Below are positions 16,834-24,802 of a stretch of DNA of 34,923 nt, one piece after another. Origin of the DNA: CAZOKZ01 sp964580585 (GTDB lineage: Bacteria; Sumerlaeota; Sumerlaeia; SLMS01; JAHLLQ01); NCBI GenBank assembly GCA_964580585.1, contig CAZOKZ010000047.1, positions 1 to 34,923 of the forward strand. Direction: 5' to 3'. A model generated the notes under the pieces. That model was not told where the DNA came from. It made no database searches and saw nothing but the letters and a program-made list of their open reading frames with translations. A program made the position numbers and the translations under genes. Every line of letters begins with the position of its first letter. Positions within the stretch are counted from its first letter, which is position 1.

Positions 16834-17712
16834 TTACTCGAACACTTCCCGACGATAAATAGCCTGCGCAGTAATTACTTTTCTGAACGGACGAACCGTT
16901 TCACCCCAAGCCAAGTGCGTCCCAAGGCCATAAGGCCCGGCATGCGGTCCGACCGTTGAGGTCGGCGAAACCAATGCCCCACCCGGAGCATTCAATTCCG
17001 TGATCGCTCCGTCATCGGCAATCACGTAGTTTCCATTGATGTACCCGCTCATCCCCACGGATTGAAACGGATAATGCAAGCGTAAAGCAGCGAGCCCGCC
17101 CTGGGGCGAATTGACCGGAAAAGGATCGGGCGCGCTCCCGGTGTTGTCGCCCGGTTCCGCTTCCGTATCAACCTCTTCCAACACGCGCACCCAACGAATA
17201 TCGGCCGGACCAGCCGTGCTTTGCGCTTGAATGGTCGGCACCACCACCGTGTAACCGCTCGGGGCCGTGGCGCTGGTGATAATGGCACCCGGGTAGCGCA
17301 GTAACGTCGTGCCGCCGGGCACTTCTTCGATATACATCACCTGAACCAGCATCCGATTGACCATCGGCGGGTTCAGAGAATCGACGTATTCGTAAAGCGT
17401 CATGCCGCCCGGAGCGATAATCCAGGGCGTGATATCGATCGCCAGATAATCTTCGCTGAAGACACGATCGCGAAATTCCGTAGTTGGGGCCGTGTTGTCG
17501 CGAACCTCCTCGAAGGTAATCGAGGCGGGCAGCGGGGTGTGCGCCAACTCTTGGGCAGCCGTATCGACAGCTTGATTTACGACCTGGGAGCAATACAGCA
17601 TGCGCCCGAACGCCAGAAGGCCTGCAAAGAGCAAGTACAGGACCATGGCGATGATCGCAAATTCCACCAGAATGCTGGCTCTGCGCTTGTTCGCTTTGAA
17701 CAACATTGGCAT
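16834..17712 (-). CDS. TadE-like minor pilin/pseudopilin
   Basis: A 292-residue protein. The ATG at 17712 has AGGG seven bases upstream; the next upstream codon that could serve is a TTG. A basic N-terminus (KANKRRAS) leads into ILVEFAIIAMVLYLLFAGLL, with the Glu five residues into the helix typical of TadE/pseudopilins, followed by MLYCSQVVNQAVDTAAQELA. The family forms minor subunits of the Flp pilus after processing by a prepilin peptidase. The 230-residue C-terminal domain, acidic and with a WRYPG-type beta pattern absent, is longer than in many TadE proteins and I cannot assign it. It is the first gene after the 485-bp gap that follows the major pilin. Confidence 0.83.
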   Translation of the reverse strand: MPMLFKANKRRASILVEFAIIAMVLYLLFAGLLAFGRMLYCSQVVNQAVDTAAQELAHTPLPASITFEEVRDNTAPTTEFRDRVFSEDYLAIDITPWIIAPGGMTLYEYVDSLNPPMVNRMLVQVMYIEEVPGGTTLLRYPGAIITSATAPSGYTVVVPTIQAQSTAGPADIRWVRVLEEVDTEAEPGDNTGSAPDPFPVNSPQGGLAALRLHYPFQSVGMSGYINGNYVIADDGAITELNAPGGALVSPTSTVGPHAGPYGLGTHLAWGETVRPFRKVITAQAIYRREVFE

Positions 17713-18111
17713 CAAAAATCCCTATAACAACATAAAAACAGCATGGATGAACCTAACCTTGCCATCATCCAGCCCGCACCAATGACACTTTATATCCTTC
17801 AATCAATCCTTCTAAGCCCAAGAAGAAATCGGAACAACAGAAAACCGCAAGACAAATCGTCCGAAAAAAAAGGCCTCTCGTGATCGAGACACCCGAGCTC
17901 TGAAATGCGAGTTCATGTCCGGTTTCGCCCACTCGCCCTTGAAAATCAAGGCGCTTGGGGCTTTCTTGCAATCAATCAACCAAGTCACTGCTACCGGATG
18001 AACCACAAGGGATGGGAGAAGTCAAATCAAACTCGCCATTCTTCAACGAGGAATTTAAATCCTGCCTTCCACCCTTAGCGAAAATATCACAACCGGCATA
18101 AAAACGGAAAT
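17713..18111 (-). other. Non-coding gap between the pilin and the Tad assembly genes
   Basis: About 400 bp with no convincing gene. Short open frames on the minus strand (for example 17765-17971 and 17812-18006) have no good ribosome-binding site and no recognisable motif. The stretch is more AT-rich than its flanks. A promoter for the assembly genes could lie here, but I find no paired -35/-10 boxes that I trust. One small perfect inverted repeat (CCTTGA-AAA-TCAAGG, near 17938-17952) has no T-tract and may be chance. Confidence 0.5.
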
Positions 18112-18134
18112 CGCCCGGCATCAGATGCCGGGCG
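18112..18134 (-). terminator. Strong hairpin after the pilin gene (attenuator/terminator)
   Basis: A perfect 10-bp GC-rich stem (CGCCCGGCAT at 18112-18121, ATGCCGGGCG at 18125-18134) with a 3-base loop, 63 bp downstream of the pilin stop on the minus strand. A short T-run (GTTTTTA) begins a few bases after the stem, looser than in a canonical terminator. It could end most pilin transcripts while letting some through to the assembly genes, or protect the 3' end of pilin mRNA. Confidence 0.6.
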
Positions 18135-18197
18135 AAGACTGTCGATTTGAAGATCAGACCCAGCCGGAAGGCTGTGCCAAACCGTCAAACCAATGCA

Positions 18198-18545
18198 TCA
18201 CGGATCGACGAGCAGCGAGTCGATGGCCGCAATGTAGGTAGCGTTGAACATGTTGATGGCGAAGCGGTTGGTGCCGCTGGCCAGATCGATAAGATCCCAA
18301 TCAACCGTGATCACATCGCCAGGACCCGTGTAGTCAGCCAATTCAACCAGCTGGCCAGTTTGGACGGGGCCGTTTTCAACAGCGTCAGCACCAGGAATCA
18401 CAACAGCCATACCACCAATCAAATCGGCTGTTTTGGTGCCCAACAGTGAAACAACGCCAATGCAGACGAGTGCGATGGCGGCGAGCAGGATAGCATATTC
18501 TACCATTCCTTGCCCTTTTTTGGTGTTACGCAACTTTCTAAGCAT
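18198..18545 (-). CDS. flp: Flp-type major pilin, C-terminally extended
   Basis: A 115-residue type IVb pilin precursor. The ATG at 18545 has a strong AGGAG eight bases upstream. The class III leader MLRKLRNTKKGQG is cut after Gly by a prepilin peptidase, leaving MVEYAILLAAIALVCIGVVSL, which has the conserved Glu and Tyr at positions +3 and +4 (Flp Glu-Tyr motif) and a hydrophobic helix. Most Flp pilins are only about 50-70 residues; here about 70 residues follow the helix, with VIPGADAVENGPVQTG and a Trp-containing acidic segment (GDVITVDWDLIDL). This would give the pilus a small surface domain. It is the first gene of the Tad locus and is followed by a hairpin and a long gap, which fits pilin being made in excess over the assembly proteins. 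Confidence 0.9.
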   Translation of the reverse strand: MLRKLRNTKKGQGMVEYAILLAAIALVCIGVVSLLGTKTADLIGGMAVVIPGADAVENGPVQTGQLVELADYTGPGDVITVDWDLIDLASGTNRFAINMFNATYIAAIDSLLVDP

Positions 18546-18585
18546 AGATCCACTCCTGAAAAATAGATATGGGCGCTACTGCTTT

Positions 18586-18609
18586 ATTTGGGGTGTGGAT
18601 TACCCAAAT
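18586..18609. promoter_or_regulatory. Inverted repeat in the pilin leader
   Basis: Perfect 7-bp arms ATTTGGG and CCCAAAT separated by 10 bases, 41 bp upstream of the pilin start. It may be an operator or a leader hairpin in the pilin mRNA. No protein is known to bind it; this is read from symmetry alone. Confidence 0.35.
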
Positions 18610-18612
18610 TCA

Positions 18613-18647
18613 TCCCCAGTTAGGGGAAAACCATCTGGTGGTGTCAA
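18613..18647 (-). promoter_or_regulatory. Putative pilin promoter with overlapping palindrome
   Basis: On the minus strand an exact TTGACA (-35 type) lies at 18642-18647. A weak -10-like CCTAAC follows after 17 bases (18619-18624). The palindrome TCCCC-TAACT-GGGGA (18613-18627) covers that -10 position, as an operator or repressor site would. The poor -10 box leaves the promoter uncertain. Confidence 0.3.
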
Positions 18648-18678
18648 CCTTTTTGAGAAAAAAAAATAGCAAATAACA

Positions 18679-18879
18679 TCATGTTAATTTTTTCGCACGT
18701 GTTTCCAAATTTCCCCTGCCCAACCGTTCTCGAACCCCTGCTTTTGCCAACATACGCTCCAAATCCCGCTGTACGCCCGGCGATTCCGCTTGCAGCGTTT
18801 GAGGACCAAACGCTGTTGACGTCGCCCGACGCTTGTGGTGCAACACGCACCATTCTTGACCCTGGGTGCGAATCGCCAT
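18679..18879 (-). CDS. Possible small protein, unknown
   Basis: A 66-residue reading starting MAIRTQGQEWCVLHHKRR and ending ARKKLT-like (RAKKLT). It fills the otherwise empty space between lpxD and the pilin. A GGTGG lies about eight bases before the ATG. Codon choice and amino-acid mix (Arg, Lys and Gln rich, one Trp, one Cys, a helical ERMLAKAGVRERLG) look protein-like, yet I recognise no family. The start overlaps the divergent lpxD start by two bases, so the two genes would have to share or overlap promoters, which counts against it. It might also be chance or the remnant of a longer gene. Confidence 0.35.
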   Translation of the reverse strand: MAIRTQGQEWCVLHHKRRATSTAFGPQTLQAESPGVQRDLERMLAKAGVRERLGRGNLETRAKKLT

Positions 18880-19915
18880 GCCGTCAACCACCGTCCGCCG
18901 ATTGTGCGATTTATTAGAAGTTTCCGCTCTCGATGTCGCCAACGATATCGAGTTGCACGGAATAACGACGCTCGATGCGGCCAGCGAGCGCGACGTGTCG
19001 TTTCTCTTTCGTCCCAAGATGCGCAAGCAGGCTCTTGCCTCGAAAGCGGCGGTGATTCTCGTGCCCGCCGGGTTGGATTTCAACGACCCGCGTGCGGTCT
19101 CCGTCCCCAACGTTTGGATCGCGATTCTCAAACTGATCGAATTCTTTCATCCGTCCCCCAAACCGCGGGCCTTCATTCATCCCACGGCTATTGTTTCGGA
19201 AGACGCCAGGCTCGGCGCTGAAGTTTTTGTCGGCCCTTACTCGATCATCGAAGAAGGCACCGTCATTGGCGATCGTACACGCATCGAGGCCCACGCGATT
19301 TTGGGTGCAGGCGTGCACATCGGCAACGATTGTATGCTGCACGCGCGTGTGACACTGGCCGAGGGCTCGCGCATCGGCAACCGTGTCATCATTCACAGCG
19401 GGGCGATCATTGGCTCCGATGGTTTCAAGTATGAAGTCATCGCGCAACATCTGACCAAAATTCCTCAAATCGGCGCCGTCGTGGTGGAAGACGATGTAGA
19501 AATCGGCGCGAACGCCACCATCGATCGCGCCAGTTTTCATGAGACACGCATTGGGGCACGCACCAAAATCGACAACCTCGTTCACATTGCTCACAACGCT
19601 CAAATCGGATCGGACTGCATCCTGGTGGCGCAAACCGGGATTGCGGGTTCGGCAAAACTTGGCCGCGGCGTGATTCTTGGCGGTCAGGTCGGCGTGGCCG
19701 ATAATGTGGTCATCGGGGACGGAGTCAAAGTCGGCGCGCAAGGCGGCGTCGCGGGCAGCTTCGTCGCTCCCGGTTCCGAGCTCTGGGGTACTCCGGCCAT
19801 GGACTTGAAGGCGTTTATGCAAATGACGCGCATCATGCGCAAGATGCCGAAAATGTATGCCCAGTTGGTCGAGTATATAGGTTCGCAGAGTACGGAAGTG
19901 GATGAAGAGAACTGA
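18878..19915 (+). CDS. lpxD: UDP-3-O-acylglucosamine N-acyltransferase
   Basis: Third step of lipid A synthesis: transfers a hydroxyacyl chain from acyl carrier protein to the 2-amino group of UDP-3-O-acylglucosamine, in the cytosol. 345 residues, the usual length. The N-terminal uridine-binding domain has HGITTLDAASERDVSFLF. A left-handed beta-helix of hexapeptide repeats follows, with the LpxD hallmark GSDGFKY and the loop NLVHIAHNAQIG, whose first His is the catalytic base in the family. I took the ATG at 18878; a GTG at 18866 would add four residues, and no clear Shine-Dalgarno distinguishes them. It stands alone, not beside bamA, skp, fabZ or lpxA as in many genomes. It carries three copies of the repeated 9-bp core, encoding VSVP, PSP and GDGVKVG. 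Confidence 0.95.
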   Translation: MPSTTVRRLCDLLEVSALDVANDIELHGITTLDAASERDVSFLFRPKMRKQALASKAAVILVPAGLDFNDPRAVSVPNVWIAILKLIEFFHPSPKPRAFIHPTAIVSEDARLGAEVFVGPYSIIEEGTVIGDRTRIEAHAILGAGVHIGNDCMLHARVTLAEGSRIGNRVIIHSGAIIGSDGFKYEVIAQHLTKIPQIGAVVVEDDVEIGANATIDRASFHETRIGARTKIDNLVHIAHNAQIGSDCILVAQTGIAGSAKLGRGVILGGQVGVADNVVIGDGVKVGAQGGVAGSFVAPGSELWGTPAMDLKAFMQMTRIMRKMPKMYAQLVEYIGSQSTEVDEEN

Positions 19916-19943
19916 CGGACCGTTGTTGCTTCCCCGGCCCGTC
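19914..19943. terminator. Weak hairpin between lpxD and the phage-like block
   Basis: GACGGACC at 19914-19921 can pair with GGCCCGTC at 19936-19943 with one mismatch, directly after the lpxD stop. No T-tract follows, so termination is doubtful. Confidence 0.2.
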
Positions 19944-19966
19944 AATCCCCAATTCTTCCCAACCAA

Positions 19967-21565
19967 TTATGGCACTAATGTGGGTACCAGTTGCGTGCGC
20001 ACGAACGTTTCGCTGCCGCCCGCATAGCCTTCGAGCGCAACGCCCAGCCGCGCCTTGTCCGAGCCCGTGGCTTGCGCCAATCCCGAGCCGCTCCAAGTCA
20101 CACTGCTCCCCGCTGTAATCGTCGCGGTGGATTTCACATCCGCCACCCCGACGATGGCAACGCGCAGCTCCACCCCATCGTCTGCGTCATCGAGTGCAAC
20201 GCCCGCGAACGGAGCGGCGGAGGACGCGCCACTGACCGCCACAACGACTTCGCCGCTTGAATTCCACGCCAGAACATCGCCCTTGTCGATTGCTGCCCCA
20301 CTGCCATTGACCGCCCGAATGGCAAGCGCTTCCGCCGAAAGGACCTGGCTCACGAACACGTCGCCCAGGAAAACACCTGCGTGATTACCCGCAGGAAGCT
20401 GCGTCGGTGCATCGAGCGCGGCGTCGTCCATCGCTCCCAGCACACCGACACGACGCGATCCCGAAGCGGAAGTTTCGCCAATTCCGGCCACACCGACAGC
20501 CGCCAGGGTGTTCGCCTGGGTATCAGCCGAACCCAGCACGCCAATCGCCGAACCGGAAACGGAACTGGTAGTCGTGTTGTCCACACTCGCATGCGCAAAA
20601 ACACCATGGAGTTGAGTGTCATCGAGCGTCACGCTCGACGGCGCATCCAGATCCGCTGTCACACGCAGTCCCGAACGGCGACGGTCCGAGGTCGCGGCGG
20701 TTGGCGCTATCGTTGGTGAATACGTGACGGTCATCGACTGGCGTTGCGCATCGAGCGCCGAATCGGAGGTTGAAACCTGAGCCGGAGCCAGAAAATCCCA
20801 CGCTCCCGTAATGTCTTCGTTTCTTCCACGTCCCAGCAAATCGGCCGCATCAATCCCCTCAATAGAGCTAAATCCCGTCAGCGTTCCTGTGCGCACACCA
20901 TCCACCCGTCCATCCAACGTGTCCTGGAGAGCCAGAGTTCCCATCGTACCACTTTCCACGCTGAGTTCAGACGCCGAGAGCAGGCGTGTGAAATTGAGCA
21001 TCTCAAGCGATGGAACATACGTCAGCGAAACTTCAGGCGATTGCTCGAATACGATTTTTGTCAACGCGCTTGTGTCGGGGTCGGAAAGTGTGATCTGGCC
21101 ACCATCGAACACCACCGGAGCGTTAAACGTCCAGGCGCCATCGATGGCTTCGTTGCCATCGCGCGACAAATGAATGTCGGCATCGCCCACATGCCCACCT
21201 AACGTTAAATTTCCCGCGTGATCCGGCGTGATAGCCAAATCATCGTTGAACCCCGCGCTGTGTGAGGCGCCATGCCGTGCGGCATTCAGATATTGAGGAT
21301 GGTCATCGTCCGCCAGACCCGTCAACGCGCCATGATCCCCGGCGGCATTGCGTAATTCCGACAAGGTTACGGTGTCGGAATTTGGCGTATCCTTGAAAAC
21401 CAACTCGCCGCTTGTGCGCGTAATCAAGACCGCACCGTCGTAATTCGATCCTTCGCGTAATTCGACCTTCTTAGTTTCGATCGCCGCCAAGGGGGACGGA
21501 GAAGCAATCGCCCTCACCATCAGCAACCCCGCCGTCAATAACCGCTTTGCAAGAAACTTTTTCAT
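19967..21565 (-). CDS. Fibre-like structural protein with a signal peptide
   Basis: A 532-residue protein. The ATG at 21565 follows a strong GGGAGGA, giving MKKFLAKRLLTAGLLMVRAI and then SPSPLAA, a good Sec signal peptide. The body is rich in Ala, Ser, Thr, Asp and Gly, with beta-type repeats and almost no Cys. It contains DHGALTGLADDDHPQYLN, close to the DDDHPQY element seen in many phage fibre and neck-appendage proteins, then GNLTLGGHVGDADIHLSRDG and a C-terminal segment with AIDKGDVLAWNSSGE, as in DUF2190-like beta domains. It closes the phage-like operon, where tail-fibre genes usually lie. A Sec signal is unusual for a virion part, since phage particles assemble in the cytosol. It may be a host-adapted adhesin or surface protein. 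Only context and the short motif support the fibre label. Confidence 0.65.
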   Translation of the reverse strand: MKKFLAKRLLTAGLLMVRAIASPSPLAAIETKKVELREGSNYDGAVLITRTSGELVFKDTPNSDTVTLSELRNAAGDHGALTGLADDDHPQYLNAARHGASHSAGFNDDLAITPDHAGNLTLGGHVGDADIHLSRDGNEAIDGAWTFNAPVVFDGGQITLSDPDTSALTKIVFEQSPEVSLTYVPSLEMLNFTRLLSASELSVESGTMGTLALQDTLDGRVDGVRTGTLTGFSSIEGIDAADLLGRGRNEDITGAWDFLAPAQVSTSDSALDAQRQSMTVTYSPTIAPTAATSDRRRSGLRVTADLDAPSSVTLDDTQLHGVFAHASVDNTTTSSVSGSAIGVLGSADTQANTLAAVGVAGIGETSASGSRRVGVLGAMDDAALDAPTQLPAGNHAGVFLGDVFVSQVLSAEALAIRAVNGSGAAIDKGDVLAWNSSGEVVVAVSGASSAAPFAGVALDDADDGVELRVAIVGVADVKSTATITAGSSVTWSGSGLAQATGSDKARLGVALEGYAGGSETFVRTQLVPTLVP

Positions 21566-21608
21566 CGCGTTTTCCTCCCAGAATTTATTGGTCGAATGGT
21601 TCACTTTG

Positions 21609-24600
21609 TCAGAGCGATTCGGGTCTGAGTCGTCCCGCCAGCCTTAATACGCCGTCCATGGCATCGAACGTTGCGACAATTCCCAATTCCGGCGTCCCGA
21701 GGAGCAGAACTCCGTCATCGATCAACCAACCAGCGGGCGGAACCGACCCGGCCAGGATTTCCTCCTCGGAAATGTAGGCAGGGACAGAGAGCATTCCCGT
21801 TGCATCGATGCTGAAAACCGACGACTCGGTGCCGGAATCGACGCGGAAAAGTACCGCTGAATTTTCCACATCCCACCTCGGCCCGTTAGCGCTCGACTCA
21901 AGCGTTGAAAGGAATTCCACCGCGTCGTTCGCCAACAACAAATCGCCGACTTCATCGAACGCCGCGATGATCGTTCCTGAAACCTCGAGTGCCAGTCCGG
22001 CAGGCAACAAGGTTCGCCGCAATCGCGCGGGACCGCCTACCCAGAGCGTTTCGACATCCGCACCAAGACGTAGATTCACCGCAATGTGGCCTTCGACAAG
22101 TCGATACCGCACGCATTGAGCCTCGCGGCTGGAAAAACCGCACAACGGCGTGTTTAATAAAACATTCCAACCCGGCAACAATCCAATCCAGCCCGCATGT
22201 AATGGAATTTCGATCTCTGTCCGAGGCGCGCCGAATCGATTGAAACACAACGTTCCCAACGAATCGAAACCCGCCACGAGCCAACGCATTTCCCACGTCT
22301 CCGTACCCACACCGCCGACACGTTTTGGCAGCGCCAGCAGCCCTCTGCCGTTTGTGGAACGCATCTCGATAGTGGATGCGCGCAATGTTGCGGGAAAAGT
22401 TTTCAAAGGTCCCGGATACTCCAGGACATCTCCGTCCCCGATCAACGTGGCGGCGCCAAGCGACGATTCGTCGTCCAACACGGACAAACGCCAACGGTCG
22501 CCGTCGGGGGCAAGAACACAGCCAGCCTCAGCCACCGCTTCGCGAATTGCCGTATCCAATGATATGGACGATTGAAAGGCGCCTTGAAATCTCCGCCCCC
22601 GCGCGTCCAGCAACGCATGTACAGCCGCAAACGAATCGCCATCCAATCGTTCCGATTCGATTCCTGCGAAATCCGAATCGCCTAACAATGCCTGGATCAC
22701 ATCCGCAGGATTCGAGGCGCCATCCACCTCTGTGAATCGGCCCACTACATCGGCGTAAAGGCGATCCGATGATTCGACCGACAATGCGGGCGACACTGTT
22801 GCGTGAAAAGTAACACCGCGCACTTCCATTGCGAATGAACTGTTGGGCGATTCCAGCTCCATCTCAAGTTTCAGCCGAGGTCCATCGGGATCGAAGACCT
22901 GCCAACCGAGGCCAAGTTCCACAATCTCTGCCAAATCCAAGGTGAATGGAATCCCCAACGGAGTCGTTTTGACCACGCCTTCGACAATTAATTCGGGAAC
23001 CCCGTAAAGTGCATGATCGCCCAAGGTGGTTTGTTCGAGCAATTCAGTTTCGAGCCAAAGCGCCGCCACGTCGAGTTCTCCTCCATCGTCAATCGTCAGC
23101 TCGAATACATTTTCCGGATCTAACAAATATTCGGGCAAGACATTGGCGACATCCACCCATGCGCCTTGTGTACTCCACTCCGTCCCCGCATCGGCGCGTT
23201 GTTCGTGCAATAACCGCCCCGCGAGATGCACGCGCAACGTCAACACCAGGTTCTCCCGATCCGCACGAACCCGGGCGAACAGTCCCAAACGGGCCAAAGG
23301 ACGATCTTCGCCAATCTGGTCCCGATGCAGCAACAGGCGTAGCGCCATGGGGTGCGTGGGAGTCGTTTCCTCGCGCGTGGACCAGGACTCGAATCCCCCC
23401 GCAAGCACGTTTGCCGTGTTATTCCAGGCAATCTTCGAGCTTTCATGCACGGCGTCGAATTCGATCAACACACGCCGCGTTGCTGCAGCCGCGCCAGCGA
23501 GATCCTTCTGGATCAAATCGGGAAGACGCGCGGTGCCGCTGAATTTGCTGGCCGGTACCAACACATTTCCTGCCACAATATAGCGCGTCACCGAAATTTG
23601 ATCGTAGATCACCGTGATGCGAAAACGTGTGGTTGTCCCCCACGTGTCGCGCGGTTCGATCTCAAATCCAAGAGCCAGCGATTCAATTTTGTCGAACCGT
23701 TGTTGCTCCGTCCCCAAGGGCGTTTTCCAATCGGCGTACAGGAACCTGCGCGCCTTGGAAAAATACGCACCCGTTGGCGGCGATTCCCCCGTGGAAAACG
23801 CCCGATACGGATACAAACACGTGCTGGCGACGGAAATTTCCCAATGATTCGCCGCCAAGGGCGCGGAAGTATCGATCGTGAAATTTGCGTACTCGATTTG
23901 AAGCGGTAGTCTGTCGAGCCGAATCGTCGTGGCCGTACGACCACCGAGATCGAACTCCTCCACCATCCCCGAAATTGAATCGCCATCGGGCGAACCCGCC
24001 CGCAGCACTTCCACGGTTGCTGCATGATCCGCCACAATCCAGCGCATGGCTTCATCAGGTAGCAAATGCGCACGCGTGCCTTTTGAATGCGCGTACGGTG
24101 TCGCACGCGTCAACAAACCAAGGCGCGGTGGATCGTTGAGGAGTGCGCCGTATGTCATAATTTCATCGTCCAGTTGAACCCGTCCTGCTTCGGGCCAATC
24201 GGGTAATGTTGCCAGTGGCAATTCCGCGTCGGTTGCCGCAAAAGCAATCGAGGTTTTTGTCGCCGACATCTCAAACAACGCAGGGAGACGGTGACCGCGA
24301 GCCAAACCAAATATCTGAGGCAACCACAAGGGTCCCTTGATATTAGCGGCGATTCCTTCCGCAAGCGTCGCCGCGTTTCGGCACAGGGATTGTGCGATAT
24401 TCCACGGCCATTGGACTTCTGCAATGAGTTCAAGCCGATTGCCTTCCGTCTCCGTCCCCACGAGCATTCCTTCAAACAGCGGAATCGACTCCAAATGTGG
24501 ATCATCGACGAGAAGTTCAAGCCGCACGGTTGGTCGCAGCCACCCCATGCGTCGCATTGCATCGAAAAACACCAACGCGGTTGCAGAGTATCGAGCCACC

Positions 24601-24800
24601 GGCAAACGCGCCTTTCCATTCAAGGACATTTGAATTCGCCCCTGCCACTCGACGTCGGAATTCAGATCAACCTGCGGTTGCCCAACGAAATCAGGCGGAT
24701 CGAATTGCTGCGACTCCGTCCCCCATTCGATCGTCGCACGCCAGCGAGCCAGATCGGCAGCCAAAGCCAGGCGTTCGTCATTCACTCCTGGTGCAATCAT
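21609..24800 (-). CDS. Large phage-module protein, unknown (tail or adaptor component?)
   Basis: A 1063-residue protein with no signal peptide or membrane segment. The ATG at 24800 lies two bases after the preceding stop and behind GAGGGGG. The first 130 residues (ARWRATIEWGTESQQFDPP, then LRPTVRLELLVDD) begin a long beta-rich chain with many Trp and Arg. The middle has repeated beta-sandwich-like sections (for example VLTLRVHLAGRLLHEQRADA, a jelly-roll or carbohydrate-binding type pattern). Near residues 750-800 a helical patch, LDTAIREAVAEAGCVLAPDG, recalls baseplate or tail-tip hub proteins. The C-terminus ends in short repeats with DGVLLLGTPELGIVATFD. Position between a gp37-like gene and a fibre-like gene suggests a tail-tip or adaptor protein. 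I do not recognise a family. Five GGGGACGGAG copies encode GTE or GDG. Confidence 0.75.
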   Translation of the reverse strand: MIAPGVNDERLALAADLARWRATIEWGTESQQFDPPDFVGQPQVDLNSDVEWQGRIQMSLNGKARLPVARYSATALVFFDAMRRMGWLRPTVRLELLVDDPHLESIPLFEGMLVGTETEGNRLELIAEVQWPWNIAQSLCRNAATLAEGIAANIKGPLWLPQIFGLARGHRLPALFEMSATKTSIAFAATDAELPLATLPDWPEAGRVQLDDEIMTYGALLNDPPRLGLLTRATPYAHSKGTRAHLLPDEAMRWIVADHAATVEVLRAGSPDGDSISGMVEEFDLGGRTATTIRLDRLPLQIEYANFTIDTSAPLAANHWEISVASTCLYPYRAFSTGESPPTGAYFSKARRFLYADWKTPLGTEQQRFDKIESLALGFEIEPRDTWGTTTRFRITVIYDQISVTRYIVAGNVLVPASKFSGTARLPDLIQKDLAGAAAATRRVLIEFDAVHESSKIAWNNTANVLAGGFESWSTREETTPTHPMALRLLLHRDQIGEDRPLARLGLFARVRADRENLVLTLRVHLAGRLLHEQRADAGTEWSTQGAWVDVANVLPEYLLDPENVFELTIDDGGELDVAALWLETELLEQTTLGDHALYGVPELIVEGVVKTTPLGIPFTLDLAEIVELGLGWQVFDPDGPRLKLEMELESPNSSFAMEVRGVTFHATVSPALSVESSDRLYADVVGRFTEVDGASNPADVIQALLGDSDFAGIESERLDGDSFAAVHALLDARGRRFQGAFQSSISLDTAIREAVAEAGCVLAPDGDRWRLSVLDDESSLGAATLIGDGDVLEYPGPLKTFPATLRASTIEMRSTNGRGLLALPKRVGGVGTETWEMRWLVAGFDSLGTLCFNRFGAPRTEIEIPLHAGWIGLLPGWNVLLNTPLCGFSSREAQCVRYRLVEGHIAVNLRLGADVETLWVGGPARLRRTLLPAGLALEVSGTIIAAFDEVGDLLLANDAVEFLSTLESSANGPRWDVENSAVLFRVDSGTESSVFSIDATGMLSVPAYISEEEILAGSVPPAGWLIDDGVLLLGTPELGIVATFDAMDGVLRLAGRLRPESL

Positions 24801-24802
24801 GA

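Noticed and set aside
17765..17971. Short minus-strand frame with a hydrophobic patch, between pilin and tadE-like gene
   Set aside because: No good ribosome-binding site, no conserved pattern and several competing frames of similar length.
18914..19966. Minus-strand open frame (350 codons) opposite lpxD
   Set aside because: The composition is His/Asp/Arg-rich in the manner of antisense frames, and lpxD is unmistakable on the plus strand.
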